Shown here: in pieces, positions 1 through 5,042 of the stretch
Numbering within the stretch: position 1 is the stretch's first letter
Layout of the letters: every line of letters begins with the position of its first letter
Origin: Aquificaceae bacterium
GTDB lineage: Bacteria; Aquificota; Aquificia; Aquificales; Aquificaceae
Length of the DNA stretch: 8,830 nucleotides
Assembly (NCBI GenBank): GCA_026983685.1
Contig: JALSTO010000253.1
Coordinates: 1 to 8,830 of the forward strand
Reading direction: 5' to 3'
Position numbers and translations under genes: made by a program
Notes under the pieces: generated by a model
Database searches by the model: none
What the model was told of the DNA's origin: nothing
Seen by the model: the letters and a program-made list of their open reading frames with translations, nothing else

Positions 1-438
1 AAGGTTTGGTAAAAAGCTCCTCAGGGTGGGTAGAAGTCTTTTAAGAGCTACAATCAGAGCATCCACAGGTTTGGTATTGTGCAGGATTTCAAGGTGCAGG
101 GGTATTCTCAGCTTGCCAACTGACAGGATTATAACCAAAGCCCTGTGAGCGAAAAGAGTCTTCTTGAGGGAAGGGTCATAGAGCTTTTTCACTCCTTCAA
201 ATTTTGAGCCTGTTTTTCTTAGGAGTGTGGTATCTGCTATGAGGAAGACTCTGTGGGAGGAACTGAGTTTGTGGAGGAGCTGGGATATAAGGCTATGGAT
301 TTCAGGCATAGGGTTGAAGTCAGAACTGCTGAGGAATCTTGAAAGTGTTGAGGCAGAGTAGGTTGGAGATGAAGACAGGGTGTAAGGGAAATGTGAGAAA
401 ATATTGAGTAGGGTTTTGTATTTGGTTTCTTCAAACAT
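1..438 (-). CDS. DDE-type transposase, N-terminal part (runs off the window)
   Basis: An open frame of exactly 146 codons runs on the minus strand from an ATG at 438-436 to the window edge with no stop. A Shine-Dalgarno sequence GGGAGGTGG lies about 4 bases upstream. The reading is transposase-like. Around residues 30-36 there is a short ASTLSRFL segment of the type seen before the catalytic core of IS4-superfamily enzymes. At residues 66-80 the segment LIADTTLLRKTGSKF follows a hydrophobic strand; D69 would be the first catalytic Asp of the RNase H-like DDE fold, and the DTT...K.G pattern resembles IS701/IS4-type transposases. The remaining catalytic Asp and Glu would lie outside the window. 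The family assignment is from memory and could be wrong, but a DDE transposase is the best reading. Whether the full gene is intact cannot be seen. Confidence 0.72.
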   Translation of the reverse strand, partial: MFEETKYKTLLNIFSHFPYTLSSSPTYSASTLSRFLSSSDFNPMPEIHSLISQLLHKLSSSHRVFLIADTTLLRKTGSKFEGVKKLYDPSLKKTLFAHRALVIILSVGKLRIPLHLEILHNTKPVDALIVALKRLLPTLRSFLPNL

Positions 439-443
439 GTTCC

Positions 444-476
444 ACCTCCCTGGGGATTTCTCGGGGAGGTCTTTTT
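444..476 (+). terminator. Hairpin with T-run at the IS end; also covers the transposase Shine-Dalgarno
   Basis: In plus-strand RNA, 444-454 pairs with 460-470 (11 pairs, two of them G-U, outer seven perfect: ACCTCCC with GGGAGGT) around the loop GATTT. CTTTTT follows at 471-476, which makes a good intrinsic terminator for transcripts travelling left to right. On the minus strand the same outer arms pair GGGAGGT, the transposase ribosome binding site, with ACCTCCC. A transcript entering from outside the IS would therefore hide its own translation start. Confidence 0.65.
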
Positions 477-501
477 ACCAACTTGAGTGTCAGCTTGTCA
501 A
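472..501 (-). promoter_or_regulatory. Putative transposase promoter
   Basis: Minus strand: a perfect -35 box TTGACA at 501-496, then after 17 or 18 bases a poor -10, GTAAAA (478-473) or TAAAAA (477-472). Initiation would fall near 464-467, inside the upstream arm of the RBS-hiding hairpin. Transcripts from this promoter would lack most of that arm and keep the RBS free. The -35 is seen directly; the start site is inferred. Confidence 0.45.
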
Positions 502-565
502 GTGATGCAAAACTTTAGTTTACTTCTCTTATGCTCAGCGTCATAAAGGTCAGACAAGCCAGGGG

Positions 566-597
566 TGTTATAATCAGTGAAAAACCGATAAGGAGGT
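566..597 (+). promoter_or_regulatory. Extended -10 promoter and Shine-Dalgarno of the SOD gene
   Basis: TGTTATAAT at 566-574 is a perfect extended -10 (TG, one base, TATAAT). No convincing -35 lies 16-18 bases upstream, which an extended -10 can tolerate. Initiation is expected near 581. AAGGAGGT at 590-597 lies 5 bases before the ATG at 603. Together these rule out the earlier in-frame ATG at 531, which lies upstream of the promoter. Confidence 0.7.
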
Positions 598-602
598 TTG
601 CT

Positions 603-1238
603 ATGGGAGTTCATAAACTCCAGCCAAGAGACCATTTAAAGCCTCAGAATCTTGATGGCATATCCAACGAGCAGATTGAACCCCACTTTGAAGCCCACTA
701 CAAGGGCTATGTAACCAAGTACAACGAGATACAGGAGAAGCTCGCAGACCAGAGCTTTTCTGACAGGGGCAAGGCAAACCAGAACTACTCCGAGTACAGA
801 GAGCTGAAGGTTGAGGAGACCTTCAACTACATGGGAGTAGTTCTTCACGAGCTCTACTTCGGTCATCTCGGAGCAAAGGGAGAACCCTCTGAGGCTTTCA
901 AGAAAAAGGTTGAGGAAGACCTCGGAGGATGGGACTCTTGCACGAACGAGCTCAAAGCTGCAGCGGTAGCCTTCAGGGGATGGGCTGTCCTTGGGCTGGA
1001 CCTCTTTTCCGGAAGGCTCGTCGTGAACGGGCTTGATGCCCACAACGTGTATAACTTCCACGGCTTTATCCCCATAATAGTCGTTGATACCTACGAGCAC
1101 GCATACTACGTTGACTACAAGAACAAGAGACCTCCCTACGTTGATGCGGTTCTCAAGAACCTTAACTGGGAAGTGGTGAACGCAAGGTTTGAAAAGGCTA
1201 TGAAGGCTTACGAGGCTATGAAGGACTACATAGGTTAA
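603..1238 (+). CDS. sodA: Superoxide dismutase, Fe/Mn family (probably Fe)
   Basis: Encodes a 211-residue cytoplasmic superoxide dismutase that converts superoxide to oxygen and hydrogen peroxide. The four metal ligands of the Fe/Mn family are present: H28 (in EPHFEAHYKGY), H82 (in VLHELYFG), and D162 and H166 (in VVDTYEHAYYVDY). The length and most of the sequence match, from memory, the hyperthermophilic Aquifex pyrophilus Fe enzyme (213 residues). Iron use is inferred from that likeness; metal choice in this family cannot be read safely from motifs alone. The start at 603 is chosen because of the AAGGAGGT 5 bases upstream, the promoter at 566-574, and family length; the frame is open back to an ATG at 531, but that would add 24 unrelated residues. 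The gene is monocistronic, with its own promoter and terminator, between an IS end and an AT-rich block. Confidence 0.96.
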   Translation: MGVHKLQPRDHLKPQNLDGISNEQIEPHFEAHYKGYVTKYNEIQEKLADQSFSDRGKANQNYSEYRELKVEETFNYMGVVLHELYFGHLGAKGEPSEAFKKKVEEDLGGWDSCTNELKAAAVAFRGWAVLGLDLFSGRLVVNGLDAHNVYNFHGFIPIIVVDTYEHAYYVDYKNKRPPYVDAVLKNLNWEVVNARFEKAMKAYEAMKDYIG

Positions 1239-1242
1239 GATT

Positions 1243-1268
1243 ACGGGGGCAATTGCCCCTGTTTTTTT
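1243..1268 (+). terminator. Intrinsic terminator of the SOD gene
   Basis: A GC-rich stem GGGGC/GCCCC with loop AATT (1246-1259), extended outward by G-U, C-G and A-T pairs to 1243-1262, is followed by seven T at 1262-1268. It begins 5 bases after the sod stop codon. It should strongly reduce read-through into the next gene, whose ATG lies only 17 bases beyond. Confidence 0.93.
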
Positions 1269-1284
1269 AAAATATCTAATTGAG

Positions 1285-1650
1285 ATGCATAGACAGTGGA
1301 GGTATATACCTAGTTATCTGTTTCTGTTTTACATAGTAATTAACGTATTCTTCTTTGTGTTTCCTTGGATGGTAGATAAATATAAATACACTATTGAATT
1401 GTCTGAGTTAATTTCCAGAGTCTTTGTTAATTTAGCAACGGTTGTAGCAGGTATATGGGCAGTATATAACTACTTTCTTTCCAAAAGAGCAGAAGCAACA
1501 AGGTGGGTCTACGAGCTTTACAATAAATTTTACTCTGAAGATAGGTTTCTAAAGCCAAGAGAAACTTTGGAATATAGATATTTTTCAAAACTTGCTACCT
1601 TAATGGAGTTAAGGGTCCTCGGCAGACATATAAGATTAAACGAAGAATAA
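1285..1650 (+). CDS. Membrane protein, N-terminal fragment (gene split by in-frame TAA)
   Basis: A 121-residue product with two hydrophobic segments (about 7-30, rich in F/Y/I/V, and about 42-65) near the N terminus, followed by a cytoplasmic-looking helical stretch (SKRAEATRWVYELYNKFY and onward). It stops at TAA 1648-1650. The next open frame (1669-2199) is in the same reading frame only six sense codons later and continues the same kind of sequence, so this looks like the front half of one longer protein. The layout (two TM helices, then W-x-YELY-type helices and a later G-x-ID region) recalls DUF4760-like membrane proteins; that name is a guess from memory. No good Shine-Dalgarno precedes the ATG (only TGAG). 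The block is AT-rich compared with its neighbours. Function unknown. Confidence 0.6.
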   Translation: MHRQWRYIPSYLFLFYIVINVFFFVFPWMVDKYKYTIELSELISRVFVNLATVVAGIWAVYNYFLSKRAEATRWVYELYNKFYSEDRFLKPRETLEYRYFSKLATLMELRVLGRHIRLNEE

Positions 1651-1668
1651 AAACAACTTCTTAACGAA

Positions 1669-2199
1669 ATGGATATGCTATTCAACTTTTTTGAAAACCT
1701 AATCTTTTTGGAAGAGGAAGGAGTTATAGATAAAAGAGACAGAGAAGTGTTGTTTGATTACTGGTTTGGACAACTAAGGTATCCACAAAGAGGAAATTTA
1801 AGGAGATACTTTGATAGATGTGGTTACGAGAGGTTAGCAAAGGAAACAAATTCAACTTACGAACATGAGTACTTGGGGCTTACACATGAACTTATGGAAA
1901 AACTTAAACCGGTAATAGATAAATTTGAGCTACGAAAATTAGATAGTGCTTGCAAAATACACCCTTTTAAGGACTGTAATCCTGATTTTGAAGACCTAAA
2001 ATTTATAGTTTTCAGTATAGATGTGGGTAAGTATAATGAGGTTTTCAGAGAAATAGATAAGGAGTTGAATTATCATATTAGGAATAAAAACAATTCCTAC
2101 AAGAGAATCTGTCTTAAAATTTCGCCTATAAACGAAGATGTATGGGTATATATAAAAACAAGCACTTGGAAGGAGAAGTTAGGTGATTGTGATTCGTAA
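1669..2199 (+). CDS. C-terminal fragment of the split membrane protein (soluble part)
   Basis: A 176-residue open frame in the same frame as 1285-1650. The first ATG has no Shine-Dalgarno, which fits the broken rear half of a gene better than an independent gene. Early residues (FFENLIFLEEEGVIDKRD, then VLFDYWFGQLRYP) are helical and continue the soluble part of the upstream fragment. The rest is hydrophilic with scattered cysteines and no membrane segment, ending in a basic and aromatic strand-rich tail. Two hand counts in this stretch give 18/60 and 16/60 GC. The last 17 bases overlap the start of the acetyltransferase gene. No known domain recognised with confidence. It could be translated by reinitiation or stop read-through, or be dead. 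Confidence 0.5.
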   Translation: MDMLFNFFENLIFLEEEGVIDKRDREVLFDYWFGQLRYPQRGNLRRYFDRCGYERLAKETNSTYEHEYLGLTHELMEKLKPVIDKFELRKLDSACKIHPFKDCNPDFEDLKFIVFSIDVGKYNEVFREIDKELNYHIRNKNNSYKRICLKISPINEDVWVYIKTSTWKEKLGDCDS

Positions 2200-2644
2200 T
2201 TTAGAAGAAAACGATATAGAGAAACTACTTGAATTCGTAAAGAACTGCAAACCACTTACCGAACACACTCTCTATACATACTGGGTTTTATCTAGATATT
2301 TTCCGAACATATGCTTTTTATGTGAGAATGAATCAAGGGAATTGATAGGTGCAATAACAGGTGTTATATCTGCCAAAAATCAGGAGCATGCTTTTATATG
2401 GCAAATAGGTGTCAGATTAGACTACCGAAGAAAAGGTATAGCTACATCCTTGATAGATAAGTTTGTTAACAAATGTACTCAATTAGGTATATCTTACATT
2501 GAGTTTACAATAGAACCGAACAACGTTGCAAGCTTTAACCTTTTTAAAAAATATGCAGGTTGTAAAGGAATAAAGATGAAGAAAATCAAAATGGTAAAGA
2601 CACAGCTTTGGAAAGAAGTCTTATATAGGTATGAGCTAAAATAA
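2183..2644 (+). CDS. GNAT acetyltransferase resembling EctA (diaminobutyrate acetyltransferase)
   Basis: Encodes 153 residues of a GNAT N-acetyltransferase. Features resembling EctA, the first acetylating enzyme of ectoine synthesis, are: C-K-P-L then H-T-L-Y-T-Y-W-V-L-x-x-Y-F at 22-40; FIWQIGV at 71-77, leading into the acetyl-CoA loop RRKGIA (82-87); and TIEPNNVASFNLFKKYA at 109-125. EctA is usually somewhat longer (about 160-190 residues). No ectB or ectC lies nearby, so ectoine production is not supported here; another amine substrate is as likely. The start is GTG 2183, chosen because AAGGAG (2170-2175) lies 7 bases upstream; GTG 2189 is an alternative. The RBS lies inside the preceding reading frame, so translation may be coupled to it. 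Composition is AT-rich like that frame. Confidence 0.8.
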   Translation: MIVIRNLEENDIEKLLEFVKNCKPLTEHTLYTYWVLSRYFPNICFLCENESRELIGAITGVISAKNQEHAFIWQIGVRLDYRRKGIATSLIDKFVNKCTQLGISYIEFTIEPNNVASFNLFKKYAGCKGIKMKKIKMVKTQLWKEVLYRYELK

Positions 2645-2652
2645 TCTCAATA

Positions 2653-2877
2653 ATGAGAGAGACCAGAATAATCAAATACATAAAAAGCCTTATAAGAAAC
2701 CACAAGTACATGAGCACTGAGGACATAATGCTTGTCCTTGAAAGGTACTACAAGCTACCGATAAAAGTTCCCTCCGTTTACTATAAATACAAAAAGATAA
2801 TAAGGGAGTGCAGGCAGGAGGTTTACAAGGAGAGGAGAAGGGAGAAGAGGAAGCTCAATAAAAGAGATGAAGATTGA
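2653..2877 (+). CDS. Small basic protein of unknown function, possible HTH
   Basis: A 74-residue, strongly basic product. Residues about 21-52 (STEDIMLVLERYYKL, then VPSVYYKYKKIIREC) read as two helices joined by a short turn, as in helix-turn-helix or winged-helix DNA-binding proteins. The tail from about 56 is a charged helix (RRREKRKLNKR). It starts 8 bases after the acetyltransferase stop; no clear Shine-Dalgarno is seen, and the ATG sits in a small palindrome TCTCA-ATAA-TGAGA (2645-2658). Composition (27/60 GC over 2701-2760) is closer to the host than to the AT-rich genes before it. Its 3' end overlaps the convergent gene at 2855-3283 by 23 bases. No family recognised; whether it is expressed is uncertain. 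Confidence 0.5.
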   Translation: MRETRIIKYIKSLIRNHKYMSTEDIMLVLERYYKLPIKVPSVYYKYKKIIRECRQEVYKERRREKRKLNKRDED

Positions 2878-3283
2878 TACCCTCTTCCCTCAACCTCTTT
2901 CCCACCCTGAGAAAGAAGTCAACAGCTTCTTCCCTGTTTGAGAAGAAGCCAACCCGAAAGCCATCCCTCGTAACGGAAAAGGGTCTTGAGCTCTCTGAGG
3001 AGCTCGGGAACCTCCTCCTGTCGGACTCGTATATATCAACCTGAAAGTTAACCGGGCTAACGTAGGCTATAAACCCACCACCCCCAACTTTGTCGGAGAT
3101 CTTTGACTTGACCTTCCTGTAAAGGGGTGCATCTTCTGAGGTGGGCTCAACCTCCTGGCAGAGCTCGGAGAGCCCAGCCCCGTACCAGTTCAGCTCGCTA
3201 TCGCCCTCCAGTATGAAGAGCTCAATCTTCTCCTCCTTAGCCTCTTCACATATAGCCATCAGAACCTTCGCCCATCTGTTCAT
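2855..3283 (-). CDS. Unknown protein, 142 residues, last gene of the CobW/DUF89 operon
   Basis: A soluble alpha/beta-looking protein with no membrane segment or signal peptide. Visible features: an N-terminal helix (MNRWAKVLMAICEEAKEEK), a strand (IELFILEG), a glycine run VGGGGFIAYV (66-75), and a C-terminal helix after FFSNREEAVDF. I do not recognise a family. Its ATG overlaps the cobW-like stop as ATGA (3283-3280), so it is probably translated with cobW. It also has a near-consensus promoter just upstream, inside cobW, from which an independent leaderless message could start. AGGA at 3299-3296 is a possible but distant Shine-Dalgarno. No terminator is seen after its stop, where it runs into the convergent small gene. 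A partner role in metal or cofactor handling is inference from position only. Confidence 0.78.
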   Translation of the reverse strand: MNRWAKVLMAICEEAKEEKIELFILEGDSELNWYGAGLSELCQEVEPTSEDAPLYRKVKSKISDKVGGGGFIAYVSPVNFQVDIYESDRRRFPSSSESSRPFSVTRDGFRVGFFSNREEAVDFFLRVGKRLREEGINLHLFY

Positions 3284-4185
3284 AGAGATATTATATCCTG
3301 CAGTCCCTTGCCTATCAAAACCAAGAAGGACTTGCCTTCGTATCCTTCCGCAGGCATACCGATATCAATATCCCCGAAGACGTAGTGGACAAAAACCGGG
3401 TATGGGTAGTCCCTAAGCCTCACTATCCCCTTAGCCCTGTAAACATTCTCTGGTAAACTCTTCAAGAATTCCATGAGCTCCTCGTAGCTCCTCTCTCCTT
3501 CAAACTCAACGAGCCTCTGACCCATATCTTCATGGGAGTGAAGGTGTATGCTTTCCCTGAGCTCAACAGGGTTCCCCACACCAGAGAAGACCTCTCCGGG
3601 AACCATTCCTCTCTGTGCCCTGTAGATCCTGTAAAGGTTCTTCTTCTCCTCCTGAGAGAACATGTTTTCAAGCCTGTATTTCTCCTTTATCTCTCTTACC
3701 TCCTTTTCAACCTTCTTCATAGCTTCGTCATCAACCAGATCAGCTTTATTGAGAACTATCACGTTTGATGAGGCGAGCTGGTACTTGGCTGTTTCCTCGT
3801 CCTTGTACTTGAAGAAGTTTTTTGAGTCAACCACACCTATTACGCCCTCAACCGCTGTCCCTACAGTCCTAAGGCTGAATATTATAGGAAAAGGCTCCGA
3901 TGTGCCGGAGCTCTCAACGACTATCACCTCCGGCTTGTAGTCCTGAATTATTCCAAGGACTGAACGCTCAAACTCCTGAGAGAGCTTACAGCATATACAC
4001 CCCTCCTCTATCTCAAGAACCTCCGAGTAAGCGTTCTTCAGAATCCTGCCGTCAAGCCCCACCTCCCCGAACTCGTTCACAACAACAGCAACCCTCCTGT
4101 CATTGAGGTGCTCCTTCACGGAATTTATTATCAGTGTGGTCTTTCCACTACCTAAGTATCCAGTAACAACGTAAGAAGATATCAT
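3280..4185 (-). CDS. CobW/COG0523 (G3E family) GTPase, putative metallochaperone
   Basis: A 301-residue P-loop GTPase of the CobW/P47K group, whose members hydrolyse GTP to deliver or insert metals such as Zn, Co or Ni. Seen: Walker A GYLGSGKT at 9-16; the family's metal-binding CxCC motif in GCICC (62-66); ESSGTSEP at 91-98 following a hydrophobic strand; the guanine-specificity motif NKAD at 146-149; a histidine-rich patch HLHSH at 214-218; and a CobW C-terminal domain from about 222. Length and domain order are normal and no key residue is missing. A strong Shine-Dalgarno AAGGAGG (4199-4193) lies 7 bases before the ATG. The gene starts 2 bases after the DUF89 stop and overlaps the next gene by 4. 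The metal is not readable from sequence; no Zur-type site was recognised. Confidence 0.92.
   Translation of the reverse strand: MISSYVVTGYLGSGKTTLIINSVKEHLNDRRVAVVVNEFGEVGLDGRILKNAYSEVLEIEEGCICCKLSQEFERSVLGIIQDYKPEVIVVESSGTSEPFPIIFSLRTVGTAVEGVIGVVDSKNFFKYKDEETAKYQLASSNVIVLNKADLVDDEAMKKVEKEVREIKEKYRLENMFSQEEKKNLYRIYRAQRGMVPGEVFSGVGNPVELRESIHLHSHEDMGQRLVEFEGERSYEELMEFLKSLPENVYRAKGIVRLRDYPYPVFVHYVFGDIDIGMPAEGYEGKSFLVLIGKGLQDIISL
3290..3318 (-). promoter_or_regulatory. Near-consensus sigma-70 type promoter inside the 3' end of cobW
   Basis: Minus strand: TTGATA (3318-3313), a spacer of exactly 17 bases, then TATAAT (3295-3290). Initiation about 7 bases downstream falls at or next to the ATG at 3283, which would give a leaderless transcript of the 142-residue gene. 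The boxes are seen directly; they also lie in coding sequence with favoured ATA codons, so chance is possible. Confidence 0.5.
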
Positions 4186-4187
4186 CC

Positions 4188-5042
4188 CTAAGCCTCCTTG
4201 AACCTGAGTATGAACTTTCCCTTCTTCCCTCCCGTCTCCCTTGCTATGGGCTCACACTTGGCGACGAGTAGGAAGAATATATCCCTGTCAGCATCGCTGA
4301 GGGTCTCAAAGTTAGCCTGCCCTTTGCTTATAACCATATCCGCCCTGTAAAATTCCTCCAGAAATTCTCTGGAGCAGTCCTCAAGCCATGTCCCCACCTT
4401 GTCTGAGCCGTTGTCAACAACCTTACAGAGCTCCGTCATACCCACCTCCATCGCATCCTCGTAGGTTGCGTCGTTGAGAATAGGCTTCCCCTTAACACCA
4501 TAGACAACTTCCTTACCCATATCCTTCAGGAGCTTCACAAGGAGCTTGTCAAAGGCGATCTCCCCAGCGTTGTCCCCAACTATAAGAACCCTACCTGATC
4601 GCCCAAGCCTATCCCTGAAGGCTCCGTAATCCCAGACAACAAATTCTGAATCAAGGAGAGATAGAACCTCCTCAAAGTTAACCTCTCCCCTTATGGCGAA
4701 GTCAATGTAGTTTCCAACCGCAGACACCTTGAGGGCGTAAGCCAGACCATCGGACTCTTTTCTAAAAAAGCTCTCCAGCTGGGGAAGTATCTCAAGGGCT
4801 AAGCTGTTAGCCTGCTTCTTCTGAAGCCTGAAGGGATCCTCTGAACCAGATATATCCCTGACTATCCTCTGAATGAAGTAGGCATAGTAGGCGGGAGACT
4901 TGTCAAGGGACTCAAACTGGGATAGGTACTTAACAGCCCTCAGGGCTATCTCTCGCTCCTTCTCCTCTCCAAGGTTCAGTCTCCTTACCGCATTCAATCC
5001 CTGATTTATAAGACAGGGAACGCATACCGGGTGAGCCCTCAT
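4188..5042 (-). CDS. DUF89 family metal-dependent phosphatase (damage-control type)
   Basis: A 284-residue member of the DUF89/ARMT1-like family, single-domain enzymes that use a divalent metal to hydrolyse phosphate esters, often of damaged or side-product metabolites. Seen: an N-terminal CVPCLINQ motif (C7, C10) typical of the prokaryotic subgroup; GNYIDF at 110-115; the core VGDNAGEIAFD at 155-165 with metal-binding candidates D157 and N158; PILNDAT at 187-193 with D191 as third candidate; and ISKGQANFE at 238-246. These follow the usual order. The substrate cannot be told. The ATG overlaps the membrane protein stop by 4 bases (5042-5039), and cobW follows after 2 bases, so the three are probably co-translated. 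Neighbouring a metallochaperone GTPase may be meaningful for a metal-dependent enzyme, but this is inference. Confidence 0.88.
   Translation of the reverse strand: MRAHPVCVPCLINQGLNAVRRLNLGEEKEREIALRAVKYLSQFESLDKSPAYYAYFIQRIVRDISGSEDPFRLQKKQANSLALEILPQLESFFRKESDGLAYALKVSAVGNYIDFAIRGEVNFEEVLSLLDSEFVVWDYGAFRDRLGRSGRVLIVGDNAGEIAFDKLLVKLLKDMGKEVVYGVKGKPILNDATYEDAMEVGMTELCKVVDNGSDKVGTWLEDCSREFLEEFYRADMVISKGQANFETLSDADRDIFFLLVAKCEPIARETGGKKGKFILRFKEA

Larger units (their letters stand above)
1..503 (-). mobile_element. 5' end of an insertion sequence; outer boundary not resolved
   Basis: The transposase fragment, its promoter-like sequence and the hairpin in front of it have the organisation expected at the transposase-proximal end of an IS. 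The outer terminal inverted repeat cannot be fixed because the other end is outside the window. The boundary at 503 is only a guess, placed after the imperfect palindrome 481-503, whose arms ACTTGA and TCAAGT may belong to the end. The SOD promoter starts about 60 bases further on, so the element sits close upstream of sod without entering it. Confidence 0.45.
1285..2199 (+). pseudogene. Composite of the split membrane protein gene (304 codons, stop at codon 122)
   Basis: The two fragments are joined in one frame by TAA followed by six sense codons (AAA CAA CTT CTT AAC GAA). Ignoring the TAA gives one continuous 304-residue protein with two N-terminal TM helices and a long cytoplasmic part. 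A single base change (for example from a Tyr, Lys, Gln or Glu codon) explains the break; no frameshift is needed. Sequencing error, recent inactivation and programmed read-through cannot be told apart here. Confidence 0.6.

Noticed and set aside
237..434. 65-residue open frame on the minus strand
   Set aside because: It is a shifted frame within the transposase gene, with a Ser/Pro/Thr-rich low-complexity product.
481..503. Palindrome ACTTGA...TCAAGT as an IS terminal repeat or operator
   Set aside because: Only six paired bases around an 11-base loop, and no partner copy is in the window to show it is a terminus.
531..602. Earlier in-frame ATG at 531 as the SOD start
   Set aside because: It lies upstream of the extended -10 promoter at 566-574, adds 24 residues absent from the family, and the ATG at 603 has AAGGAGGT at ideal spacing.
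636..1100. 154-residue minus-strand open frame inside sod
   Set aside because: Antisense to a clearly real gene; no ribosome binding site or recognisable sequence.
2183..2644. Ectoine biosynthesis locus
   Set aside because: Only an EctA-like protein is present; no aminotransferase (EctB) or ectoine synthase (EctC) is encoded in the window.
2645..2658. TCTCA-ATAA-TGAGA as a terminator after the acetyltransferase gene
   Set aside because: The five-pair stem is weak and no T-run follows.
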